Shown in pieces: positions 47,186 to 57,000 of a stretch of DNA of 64,000 nt. The translations under genes were made by a program, and so were the position numbers. The stretch's first letter is position 1, and each line of letters opens with the position of its first letter. This DNA comes from Pristionchus mayeri (lineage: Eukaryota; Nematoda; Chromadorea; Rhabditida; Neodiplogasteridae), in NCBI GenBank assembly GCA_036245805.1, contig BTRK01000005.1:48910553-48974552 (forward strand), written 5' to 3'. The notes below the pieces were generated by a model. The model was not told the DNA's origin. It did no database searches and worked only from the letters and a program-made list of their open reading frames with translations.

Positions 47186-47651
47186 CTACTCTCCATACTC
47201 ATCGGCATCGACATTGACGATCGGTCGTGCTCCATACGGACGAATCGGCGGTCTGAAGTTGTAGAGGAAGTTGTAGGGCACGCGTTTTCCCACCTGAAAA
47301 GTATAAGGTACCACGAGCTATCATTTTCATTATCACGTCTCACTGGTCCAGGTATTTGTGCCGTGCAATGGACACACACATTTATCAGAACCACTGTTTA
47401 GAAGCCGTCGCGCTTCTAATTCGTTGGCATTTTTTTTCATCACATCTCGAAAAAAGGGTCACCATCATCTCATTGCATACACAATCCAGCGCGAGAAAAA
47501 TAATCAAGATACCGGTGTACCGATTCTAGATTTAGAAATGGCTCATCTTCACAGGTTGTATGTATCTGCCGTCCATCGTGAATCTTCCTGCAGTGACACT
47601 CGGAGCGAGGAGAAGAGCGAGGAAGAGGAGAAGGAGAGAGAATCGAAGCAT
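47186..47651 (-). CDS. small secreted peptide precursor, 68 aa, neuropeptide-like
   Basis: Two exons, 47553-47651 and 47186-47293, are joined in phase by GT-AG. The N-terminus MLRFSLLLLFLALLLAP followed by SVTA is a strong signal peptide with predicted cleavage before GRF. The mature region GRFTMDGRYIQPV is followed by GKR, the classical amidation plus dibasic cleavage site. A second peptide VPYNFLYNFRPPIRPYGARP follows, with an acidic tail ending DADEYGE. Known neuropeptide precursors are built this way, so a signalling peptide is a reasonable inference, but I do not recognise the family. The first exon overlaps a purine-rich stretch with long open frames on other strands that are shadows. 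Confidence 0.65.
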
Positions 47652-48402
47652 CGTCGTATTCGGATGAATGAAGTGAGGGCAATGAAGGAGGGCGGACCTC
47701 CCCCTCCCCTCCCCTTGCTCCCTTTTTGCCTCGTTCCAGGCCTTATTCCCTTTCTTGGCCCCACCCGTTCGCTTTCTTTCAAATAAACGGATTGAAATAG
47801 TCGGGTTGTTTTATAGTTTCGCGTAAGGAACAACAGGAAACGCAGTAAAGGAAAAACTGAAGAGTGCGTACAGACAATTAAAGTTAGGCTAAGTTTTGCA
47901 TTGTTGAATGTAAATTAGGAGTGACAGCATAATTTAAATTGCTTAGAACTCGATGATAGAATAACGGCATCTCGGTAGGTCAACTTTAGCACTCTACCCG
48001 CTCGAAACTGTAGATCCCGGCAGCAAATCATCGAGGACGACCCTCTTGACGTCTTCCCGGGCGCACAATTCGGATATATCACCGTTATGTTAAGCGACTT
48101 TTCAATTGCAAGGTAGAATGGCATATTTTTCACTTCTTCGGGCATAATATAATGTTACATCATTAATAGCGCCAATACTTCTTCGACGCTCAACGTTCCA
48201 GAAACTTGGAACACAACTTGCCTATTAATTTCTCATCGATAACACATACATTAGCGTTGTAAGATTTTCTAAAGAAACACAAAACAAGCATCAGAATTCT
48301 TTTGAAGTCTTTAGACACTCTCCATGCATTATTTACTGTGTGACGAGGCCACTGCGGGAGTAGACGACCTCGATCTTCTCGGGAGTCACGTATACTCGCT
48401 CT

Positions 48403-48596
48403 AGTAAAAGTAATTACAGATGGCATTAGCAAAAGTAATAAGATATTACCATAGTGAAATTAATAGGAGATTTTCTTGTAAAAGTAATATGAGGTTTCCT
48501 TAAGTAATATGAGATTGCCGTAGTAATAAGAGATTGCCCTAGTAAAAGTAATACGAAGCTGCCTTGTAAAAGAAATATGAGATTGCTTTAGTAAAC
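48403..48596. repeat. degenerate tandem repeat, about 22-25 base units
   Basis: Successive units of the form GTAAAAGTAATATGAGATTGC recur about seven times with drift. No coding role is evident. Confidence 0.65.
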
Positions 48597-48807
48597 GCAC
48601 GGATCTTCATGAGGCTCTTTCCTTGGTCTCGATCTTGATGTCAAAACATTTCTGTTTTTGAACAACATCAGGAACAATATCATGCACGCACAATCGACGA
48701 CACTACGAAAGATTTTAATTAATTCTCAAACATGTCGATTCCTTTACGAAATTCGCGAACAATCGAAAACAAACAAAACGAGAAACAATTTATTCATTTT
48801 CGAAACT

Positions 48808-51800
48808 CTAGTCGGATTCCGAGGTTGGAAAAGCAGTTACTGGAGTGAGATTAGCCTTGAAAATAATCTTCAGGAACAGCCTTTTGACGCATTCCCGATA
48901 GGTCGGAATGAAGATCGTGATCATAATCGCGTCAATCGATGGGAATACAGTAGTTATCGCAATGAGCAGACTGCCTATCGCCCCGAGATCCACGCCTATA
49001 ATGACAGATCAGCAGTAGAGGCACTACGTCGGATGAGAATTATGGCGGGCATGGCGTAATAGTTCTCAAATTTACGGAAAAATCTTTTCATTCGGCACTA
49101 GATATTGGGGTGTCCGGAAAGTTCGTATAATGCTTCGGAAAAAAATCAGTTCGCGATCAAATGCAGTGATTGCGCAATCTGTTTGTCAACAATGTATTGC
49201 ATCATTCTGACGTTGAGTAGTGAGAGGATTTAATCAGTCTCCTAGTTGCTACATTGATTCTTGTGATGGACTCCCATCTCTACCTCCGAGCAGTTTTACT
49301 TCATTACTACCGTCTTGGCCGATCCGTGAAGGAGGCCCACTCTGCCCTGGCCCAGTCGGAAGGAGCCGACGCCCCCTCCATACCCTTCTGCTATAAGTGG
49401 TTCTCCCGCTTCAAGAAAGGGGAGTTTGGAATCGATGATCAACCCCGCTCTGGACGCCCTCCCTCCCTCGATCAGCCTCTCGTTCTCCGCACACTGAAGC
49501 GCAAGCACATGGCCAGTGTGCGTGAGTTGAAGAAGGATACTGGTACTCCCAGATCAACGGTGTCCGATATCCTCCATCGATCTGGGAAGAAGCCGAAACT
49601 CCCACAAGTGATTCCCCATGACCTCTCCCCCGAACAGCTGAAAAATCGTGTTCAAGTCTGTCGGGAATTACTCCATCGTAGATCCAATCTTCGATGGGTC
49701 AATTCCATCATCGCTACAGATGAGAAGTGGATCACGTACGATAACCCTGTGAGGAGACTGCAATGGGTGGATGCAGATGAGAAGCCCACTCCCGTCCCGA
49801 AGAAGGAAGAGCACGGAAAGAAGGAACTCCTCTGCTTCTTCTTCTCAGTGCTCGGTCCCATCTACTGGGAGATCCTCGCCCCTGGCACCAGCATCAATGC
49901 CGACCTCTTCTCTGAACAACTGGAAGATGTCGCGATCAGAGTCTCTCCCAGACTCCTGAACCAGGGCAAAATTCTTCTTCTGATGGACAATGCTCGCCCA
50001 CATCGAGCGAAGATGACCCAGAAGAAAATGGACGAGCTGAAGATCGAGAGGATTCCCCATCCACCGTATTCCCCGGATCTCTCCCCATGCGACTACCACT
50101 GCTTCCGCTCTCTCTCTGACTTCTGCAAAGGAAAGAAGTTCAAGAATCGAGATGAAGTTGTGAGGGCTTTCGTGAACTGGGCGGTCTCGAAGAAACCCGC
50201 ATTCTGGAAGAGAGGAATCGAGACCCTGCCCAATCGCTGGAGGGAGGTAGTGAGAAAGAAGGGGGCATACATTGGTCACTGAGAATTGTAAAGCATTGAA
50301 TAAAAAATAAAAACAAAAAATTATACGAACTTTCCGGACACCCCAATATAATGAGAAATTTGACGTCATGCCGCCTCTGATATACTAACAGCTGCATGAC
50401 GTCATAGTCCACATCCGACTTAGTGCTTCTAATTTTATACACACGCTCGGTACTCAATCGAGGTGACAGCGGCCTAATTCATCGAACAGTAGTGCCCACC
50501 TGTGATGAGAGGGAAGAGGAAGATAATGGAGAGTGGAAAGAAGGAGAAGATGCACGGAACGGCCGTCTCAACGGGGATTAATATAGTGGTGTACTGAGAG
50601 AACTTTGACGACATGCAGCCGTTAATATTTCAAAGGCGGCATGATGTCATAATTATAATCTGACCAATCTCTATCAGCATCTCATATAAAAAAACAAATG
50701 TAAATTAATCTCTTGGTAGTATTTCGCTGGAAAACTGGGTGTTTACTTCCTCACCTGCACTAAAAGAGCGCGGAAAATCATCCGTTGCTTCTTTTCCTTC
50801 TCTGCTGACATGCCTCTGAAATAGTTACCGTTTTGGGCATCGAGACTTGAATGCGGGGTGTCAAAATGACACATCATTTGAAAACTCTAAAATACGGCAA
50901 ATCGTGCGCTGACGTCAACAGCAAATAGTCCAAAATCGCCATTTCGGAACCGGCACTATGCCAGATGAGTACCAGACGTCGAATGAGAACCCACTTGATG
51001 AGAACCAAAAATGGACCCTTCTGTAGAACTTTCACAGACGCATTGTTGATACTTTTACTGTGAAGATGCAGATTAAGGTTACATTTTTGGTTATCATCCG
51101 TTGGTTTCTCATCCAACCTAGTGCCCTCTTAAACGGTACACTCGCACTTGATCTCTTCCATGATGTAACGGCTGCATCTTACTATAGCGCCTGCTGGAAG
51201 AGCGAAAACGATCAGCACAAGTGCGTAAGAAACCTGAAGTAGATAAGAAGTGAGATACATTAGTATGTGTGCATGTGTTTCATCCCGTCTTCGGGACTGG
51301 GATAGCAGAGGACCTCATCTAGCATAGTGCATTGCTAGGTCAGTGACAGTGTACTGCACTTGTAATACATGTGGAAAATGCCCTAATTTTCCTTTACTAT
51401 CCTTCCCTCTGACTCTCCCCAAGACTATCCTTGTGAATGACATCACTAGAAAATTGTATTTTGCAGGAAATCGATGCACTGACCAATGAGTTGAAATCAT
51501 AGTACTCGAGACCCGTCGCAGCATCTACCCTCTATAATACAAATAATTATATTATTTTTACAAATAGCTTATCATTTTTCGAAAATAATATTTGTAATAC
51601 TCACCCGGACAAGCATGAATGCGTATTCAATCATGGGATCACTTATGTTCACGCCATACAGGGAAAGCATCGGTTCATTGTCCAATGACCTGCATTTACT
51701 CGACGTCTAGGGGATAGGCATCATTTTCGTGGTATCATTACTCGCACTCTCGCACAATGCATGAAAAATAGTCTGTGAGAAGAATACGTAGCTACGCGGT

Positions 51801-54091
51801 GTCATGAAACGTGCATTAATGCTCACGGAAAGGGAAAATATTTTCCAGTTCTAAAAAAAGTATTACACTTTGCAATGACAATATATCATGACAACACTTT
51901 GCGATGAATTCTTCTCGCAAAATAACGGATTCTTCTCTCTCGTCTCTCTCGAACACTCGTATTGCGCTTATACTTTGGCTTATTATCAGCGCGGAGCGAA
52001 GCGCCGACGCAATTTAATGTTTATTGCTTACGCTCAAGCGGAACTAGGTCGGATGAGAACTATGACGTCATGCCGCCATTGATAGATCAATGGCTGCATG
52101 ACGTCACAGTTCTCATCTGGCCTAATGCCGGCTTAGGCTTACCGGCTATATTCATTATTGAAGCAACTGAGTGTGACTGCATATTGGAACATCATTCCAG
52201 TCACAAGGTGAAACATTAAAGCGACGAAAAACCAGTGATGAAATCTCCAGTTTTCCGTCCAATAGTACAGTTTGCCTCTGGAAATTACGAAATTAAAAAA
52301 AAATCGCTTTAGCAATCACCCTGGAATGTTATATCTATGCATTTCATGATTCTCATACAAATTACAACGAAATATTGGTAACATAGTTCGAAATACGATT
52401 CCGCGGCATATTTTTTCTATACACTCTCTCCCCGTTCGATCGGTTTAGGGAGTTTATGAAATGAAGTGACGAAGGCCGCTCAAACTATAGTTGCTAACCT
52501 AACAACAGTAGTTGACAACAGTAAACGACAACATACGACTCGACAACAGTAACTACAGACAACATACAACAGTAACAATAACTGTAGTTGCTAACCTGAC
52601 GATGATCCTGTACCGGTAGATGAAGTGAAACGCGAGCACATTCAGCGCCTCGACGTACGTAGCGCCGTACATACGCATGACCAGAATGGCCAACGTACCT
52701 AAACTAGAAATGTAAGAGTACATTCTGTATTCGCGACTTTGCTGGCGGGAGGCACCGTTCGAAAATTCTATACTGACAAGAGGTCGACAGAAAATTCTAT
52801 ACTTGTGAGATGAACGCCCGCTTAAAGAACTCTATTCGAAATGCAATCGGACCTTGAAAGCATACATAACATGCAGAGACGGTGACCCGAATGCACTACT
52901 TCGGAGGAGAACTATGACTTCATGCTTTGGTATATCAATGACGACATGGCGCCATAGTTCTCATCCGATCTAGTGTTGGAGACGGTGACTCGAATGTCGA
53001 CCTCTTCTTACGGGAGAACCGTTGGATGAGAACCCACCGGAAGAGAACCAAAAGTAATTCCGTCGTGTTTTCGCAGAAGACGTTTTGAAAGTGAAGGACT
53101 AGTGATGCCATAACGGCGCGCGCTCTCCACGTTTCACACGCTCTCTCACAGGTCAGACAGCGCGAGAGAGCGTGGGAAACGAGGAGAGCACGCGCCGTTT
53201 TGGCATCATTATGAAGGACCCTAATGTGTTTTTTGTACTGTAATGTACTTTTGTAATGTACTGGAGAAGGGTACGTTTTTGGTTCTCATCCGACAGTTCT
53301 CCTGCGACTTAGTGCCCTTCTTACCATTTTCTGATCTGAGCTCATTCACGTGCTTTGGAAAGAAGAAGAACCCGCGCTCGTTCATGTGAATGTACGGTGC
53401 GACGATCGAGTGCGCCAACGAGCTGATGCTGTCCCAGACTGCGAATCAGAAAGATTGAATACAGAGTCAGTTGAGTTTATGGTCGTCACAAGACGGTTGA
53501 GTTGGGGCAATGCTGAAAGAAAGAACTACGTACCCTAAGCGGTAGCTTTGCACTTATCTTTTTAGAATTGGTGATTATAGAACTCTACGGGATCAAAAGA
53601 AGCAACGACAAAGATACTACATTTACTAAGACGTTTACTAAGACTACTAAGGCTAAGGGTACTAAGGCAATACAACGACGAAAGCTACAAAGGCTGTAAA
53701 TGTTACGACCTGCGAAGCACAGCAACATGAAACGATATTTGCCCAGATATCCAGGCGTCCTCTTTATTGTGAAAATGAGAAGACCATTTGATAGTATTGA
53801 CACTGCAATCTTTCATTAATGAAGACATTAGGTCGGATGAGAACTATGACGTCAAGCCGCCTTTGATTTATTAAAGGCGGTATCCCGTCATATTTCTCGT
53901 CCTACCGAGTGCCTTAATGTGAGCTTAAACTTAATTTTACGGGATAGCACTTCCCAAGCTATGAATTTGAATAATTTAAAAATTGTAAAATATTGATTGA
54001 TGCTGGATAAAGCACCTGCAAGTGTCGTTCGATAGAAATACGTGTGGAACAGGTCGGTAATAAGGACCCAGTAAGGAGGATAGTTGATCAT
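48808..54091 (-). CDS. Str-type seven-transmembrane chemoreceptor, complete, 353 aa
   Basis: Putative G-protein-coupled chemosensory receptor of the nematode Str/Srd/Srj superfamily. Exons: 54016-54091, 53710-53802, 53325-53438, 52596-52698, 52143-52277, 51605-51689, 51484-51531, 51142-51233, 50755-50815, 50500-50566, 48808-48995; phases agree (1062 bases). In order: TM1 VSILSNGLLIFTIKR with GKYRFMLLCFAV, TM2 SSLAHSIVAPYIHM, TM3 ending YVEALNVLAFHFIYRYRIIV, loop GKLYYWTENW, TM4, an extracellular loop with SLYGVNISDP, TM5 SYALVLIVFALPAGA, the loop GMSAEKEKKQRMIFRALLVQ, TM6 PCIFSFFPLSIIFLFPL, and TM7 TVFPSIDAIMITIFIPTYRE. The RYR after TM3 and the PSIDAI-IPTYRE tail are family hallmarks. The start ATG is the only one in phase with TM1. 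The intron before the last exon contains an intact mariner, and other introns contain short MITEs. Confidence 0.87.
49105..50346 (+). mobile_element. intact mariner transposon, 1242 bases
   Basis: Perfect 26-base terminal inverted repeats TTGGGGTGTCCGGAAAGTTC... at both ends, TA duplication at 49103-49104 and 50347-50348, and an uninterrupted transposase frame. It sits inside a MITE in the last intron of the Str-type receptor, on the opposite strand. Confidence 0.95.
49254..50282 (+). CDS. mariner transposase, intact, 342 aa
   Basis: Cut-and-paste transposase. The N-terminal paired helix-turn-helix region includes YKWFSRFKKGEFGIDDQPRS with the usual GRP that follows. A second helix-turn-helix (ELKKDTGTPRSTVSDIL) is followed by the WVNS-type linker position (RWVNSIIATDEKW). 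The catalytic triad is D in ATDEKW, D in LMDNARPH, and D in PDLSPCDYHCF, the D,D34D pattern of mariner. Length matches functional mariners (about 345 aa). A nearer-consensus start MDSHLYLRAV lies four codons downstream. Confidence 0.93.
   Translation: MILVMDSHLYLRAVLLHYYRLGRSVKEAHSALAQSEGADAPSIPFCYKWFSRFKKGEFGIDDQPRSGRPPSLDQPLVLRTLKRKHMASVRELKKDTGTPRSTVSDILHRSGKKPKLPQVIPHDLSPEQLKNRVQVCRELLHRRSNLRWVNSIIATDEKWITYDNPVRRLQWVDADEKPTPVPKKEEHGKKELLCFFFSVLGPIYWEILAPGTSINADLFSEQLEDVAIRVSPRLLNQGKILLLMDNARPHRAKMTQKKMDELKIERIPHPPYSPDLSPCDYHCFRSLSDFCKGKKFKNRDEVVRAFVNWAVSKKPAFWKRGIETLPNRWREVVRKKGAYIGH
50953..51127. repeat. longer MITE, GGCACTA ends with GATGAGAACC repeats
   Basis: Opens GGCACTATGCCAGATGAGTA, contains GAATGAGAACCCACTTGATG, and closes GGTTTCTCATCCAACCTAGT. 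It abuts a receptor exon ending at 51142. Another short MITE relic lies at about 50584-50670. Confidence 0.65.
52041..52129. repeat. 89-base MITE, ACTAGGTCGGATGAGAAC family
   Basis: Well-preserved palindrome: CTAGGTCGGATGAGAACTAT, then GACGTCATGCCGCC and inverse. It adjoins the donor of receptor exon 52143-52277. Confidence 0.85.
52398..52595. repeat. eroded hairpin followed by an AACAACAGTA-rich stretch
   Basis: 52398-52470 keeps CACTCTCTCCCCGTTCGATC of the hairpin group. 52487-52590 is an irregular tandem of CAACAGTA units. Both lie in a receptor intron. Confidence 0.5.
52893..52975. repeat. MITE, GCACTACTTCGG variant
   Basis: Imperfect palindrome from GCACTACTTCGGAGGAGAAC to GTTCTCATCCGATCTAGTG, in a receptor intron. 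Confidence 0.7.
53019..53318. repeat. long MITE interrupted by a 112-base hairpin
   Basis: The left part GGGAGAACCGTTGGATGAGA and right part GGTTCTCATCCGACAGTTCT are inverse ends of one element. The hairpin 53100-53211 lies inside it as a later insertion. Confidence 0.7.
53100..53211. repeat. 112-base hairpin, TAGTGATGCC subfamily, second copy
   Basis: Almost identical to 7285-7396, including GGCGCGCGCTCTCC and CACGCTCTCTCACAGGTCAG. The right end TTTTGGCATCATTA has one change. Confidence 0.88.
53824..53913. repeat. 90-base MITE, ATTAGGTCGGATGAGAAC family
   Basis: ATTAGGTCGGATGAGAACTA with GACGTCAAGCCGCCTTTGAT and its inverse, in the first intron of the Str-type receptor. Confidence 0.8.
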
Positions 54092-57000
54092 CCTTCAATT
54101 CAATTCAGTTATCATGCAGATGTCAGAATAAGTGATGAGAGGGAAGTCCGATGAAATATTATAACACTTGATATACGATGCATCAAATATGATGCAAATA
54201 AAATATTATAGTATGATTACAAATGTGTATAGTTAACAGGAAAGTTAATACGAGTTCTCTAACAAGAGGCGAGTTCCTTCTGACTATGGTAGGTCTGCGA
54301 CAACAGTTATCCAGCTATCATAAGGCTCTGCTCCACGCTTGAATGATTACTGAAGTTTCAGCCTCATTATGACGTATATTTGTAATGTGTTTTCTATAAT
54401 TTTCCGTACTTGTTTGCCTCGGATGATCATTGGTACCTCGATTTTTAATGGTAAAATGATAGTCCTTAGAAGTACGGCGTCATAAATGTCGAAAAGTGAC
54501 CATTAAAGGAGAGCTCCGGGGAATGCTCAGCCACCCATAGTGATAGTGTAAATATTGTATAGGCCACTCACCCGATCAGAAGTCACTTTATCCGAAGTTA
54601 TACAGACGACTCTGAGGTTATTTACATATGCGCAAAGTTCATTGATATCGCAGGGTCGTAGCTTGTTCAGATATGTTTCACGAGTTCCATTTACGTTTCG
54701 CCTCTTTCTCTGGGTAAATTCGCTACAGTTTCCCATTGAGAGCGCAGAATTTTCGTGGTGGGATTCCCTAACATTCATTCCCCGGAGCACGCATTTAATG
54801 CGTATAACTGCGCCTAATTTGTGCATGGGCTAGGTAATACGAAACAATCAAAGTCTGGGCGTATAATGTATGTTTGATGTATCACACATATCGTTGCTCG
54901 AGCTGGTTATTTGTGAACTCTCTCAAGATAATCCCAAAGCACTTTTGATCGCGCAATTTCATTAAAAATTCGAGCCTTAAAACCATAAGTTCTCAAATGT
55001 ACCGTATTGTCTCATCACGAGCGTTGATATCTCGTTTAGCAAACCTAATGTCAGCAATATGTAAGGCTGATCTTGACCAGTGATGCATCATTTTCATTAT
55101 GACGTCTGAAGAGATCGCAAGATTACAAAAATAGTCAAGCTAATGCATCTTTCGACCTGCTCTTCAACCATGTTCTGGCTTGAAATATATTAAAAACTGC
55201 GCCAACAATTTAGCAATTTAGATTTGTATATGATGGCGACTTCAAAATACGTACCATAAACCATTCTGTATGTTAGTCGTTATTGAAGTATCTTCCCCGA
55301 TTATTACGTATCATTCATTGGGCAAATACTTTTAGCTACGGATAGAGATAGCAAAGATGTGATTCACAATTTTCGCATAGTTGTTCATTTTATGGAGTTC
55401 TATAAATTGAGGAAAAAAATGACGGAAAGGTTCAACGCGTTGCAAAAGGTAGAAATATGAAAATAATATAAGTGTACGGCTCCCATCGCGATATAAATAG
55501 TGTGACGATAAGATGATAAGATAAAAGCTGATAAAAAGATGATGAGGAAATGCCAAGAGCCTACGGACATCATGGCAGAAAAGGGAGTATGGGCAGAAAG
55601 AGGAATGAATCGATTGTTTCTTATGTCCCGAATGCTGATATTGTATATGTCAAGAGGGACACAAGTCTATTAAACTCCATAATTCTTGAAATGGAAAACT
55701 CCATAATTCTTGAAAAAACTGAAGTGCTCAAAAGTCTTGGTGAAGCATTGTGGAAGGGCAAGATAGGTTGCGCATCAGCTTAATGCGCTGGAATATTGCA
55801 TCTGCGAATTCGATCGATTCATTCCAAAGAAATCGGTGCCTTTGCGATTTGAATATAGTTATTCCTGATGTTGTTTTGGTGTCGTTAACGGTATGTAGTC
55901 GGACCTTCGGATGATATGACGCTGTCAGAATGATCATCAAGATGTCTGATCAAGAAGTGTTTTTTTCACAGCTAATTACCACCCTTAACAACAAATGCTG
56001 CAGCAGAGTAGTAAGCTAAGTTCTCACCTGCAAGTTCGGTGCTCATCCGATCTAATCGTAATAAAAAAGTGGCGAGAATGATCTTAAAGAGTCGATCCAG
56101 TCGCAAATGCGGGAGATTACTCCCGAAAGAAGAGCCCATCTCGCTCTACCATCTCTTTTCTTATTCTTTTCCTTTATTTATCAACACTTTCATGGAAAGG
56201 AAGTGGCGTGATGAGGAGGGTAGGTGGTATTTGGCTCGAGCGAGACTTTTTGGGATGTATGGCAGTTCTATGTTACGGGTTTACATTAGAAGACTGGAGT
56301 GCAAAGACATTCGTGAGAAACTTGCTAGACTGGTGCAAGGTCATCGGTGGTGCAGATAATAAATCGGAACTTGATTTGGTTAGAGTCCATTTTTCACTAT
56401 ATTTACAGATTCCCACTCTCACAAGTCAGATCACAACTCTGTGTAGGCAAATAACCTATCAATTCATGAATTTCTTGACTGTATTAGGCTTGTTAAGGCC
56501 TCGTCAATTCTTACAACCATTTTTACACGTACGCAATTGTAGTGTAAAATAATTAACTATTGCACCTCTCGACGTTGTTCTTCTCGACATTATGCCTCCC
56601 TTTCTTGTTTGACAGCTGTTGTTGTTCTAGTTCTAGATTCGATAGCAAAGGTAGAGGGAGGGGGATAGTTAGTGTGTAAGCAAAATGGTGGAGAGAAGGA
56701 GGGAGAGGTAGGGGAGAAGGAGGAGAGAGGGGGAGAGGTATCGAGAGCGAGGGGAAGGGAGAGAGAGAGAAGGGAGATGGGAGGTAGACTCCCATTGTCG
56801 ATCTCTTGTCCGAAGTACACTCAGAGATCAAACATCTGGTACACTATCTTGATTGTCAAATCGAAACGTGGCGGATTTTGCAAGTGATTTTCATGCATTC
56901 ACATTCGCATGCAATTCGGCATGAGCGAATTCCAAAGAACGTACTCTCTCGTTTGCCCAAACCACCAAAAGAGTCCAAAGCTGATATGAATTTGAATGGA

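Larger units (their letters stand above)
49094..50427. repeat. GGCACTA-family MITE split by a mariner
   Basis: GGCACTAGATA at 49094-49104 continues after the mariner as ATGAGAAATTTGACGTCATG and closes CCGACTTAGTGC. Removing the mariner and one TA restores a MITE of about 90 bases. A second degenerate MITE lies immediately before it (49020-49070). Confidence 0.8.

Noticed and set aside
47358..47833. Frames of 142 and 94 codons around 47.4-47.8 kb
   Set aside because: They run through the purine-rich complement of the peptide gene's first exon and its intron, with no splice or start support.
6514..53913. CRISPR-like array from regularly recurring 90-base palindromes
   Set aside because: Copies are dispersed, variable in spacing and eukaryotic MITE-like. 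There are no direct repeats with unique spacers.
56553..56887. Pro/Leu/Ser-rich and Glu/Arg-rich frames
   Set aside because: They are low-complexity translation of a GGGAGA purine tract.
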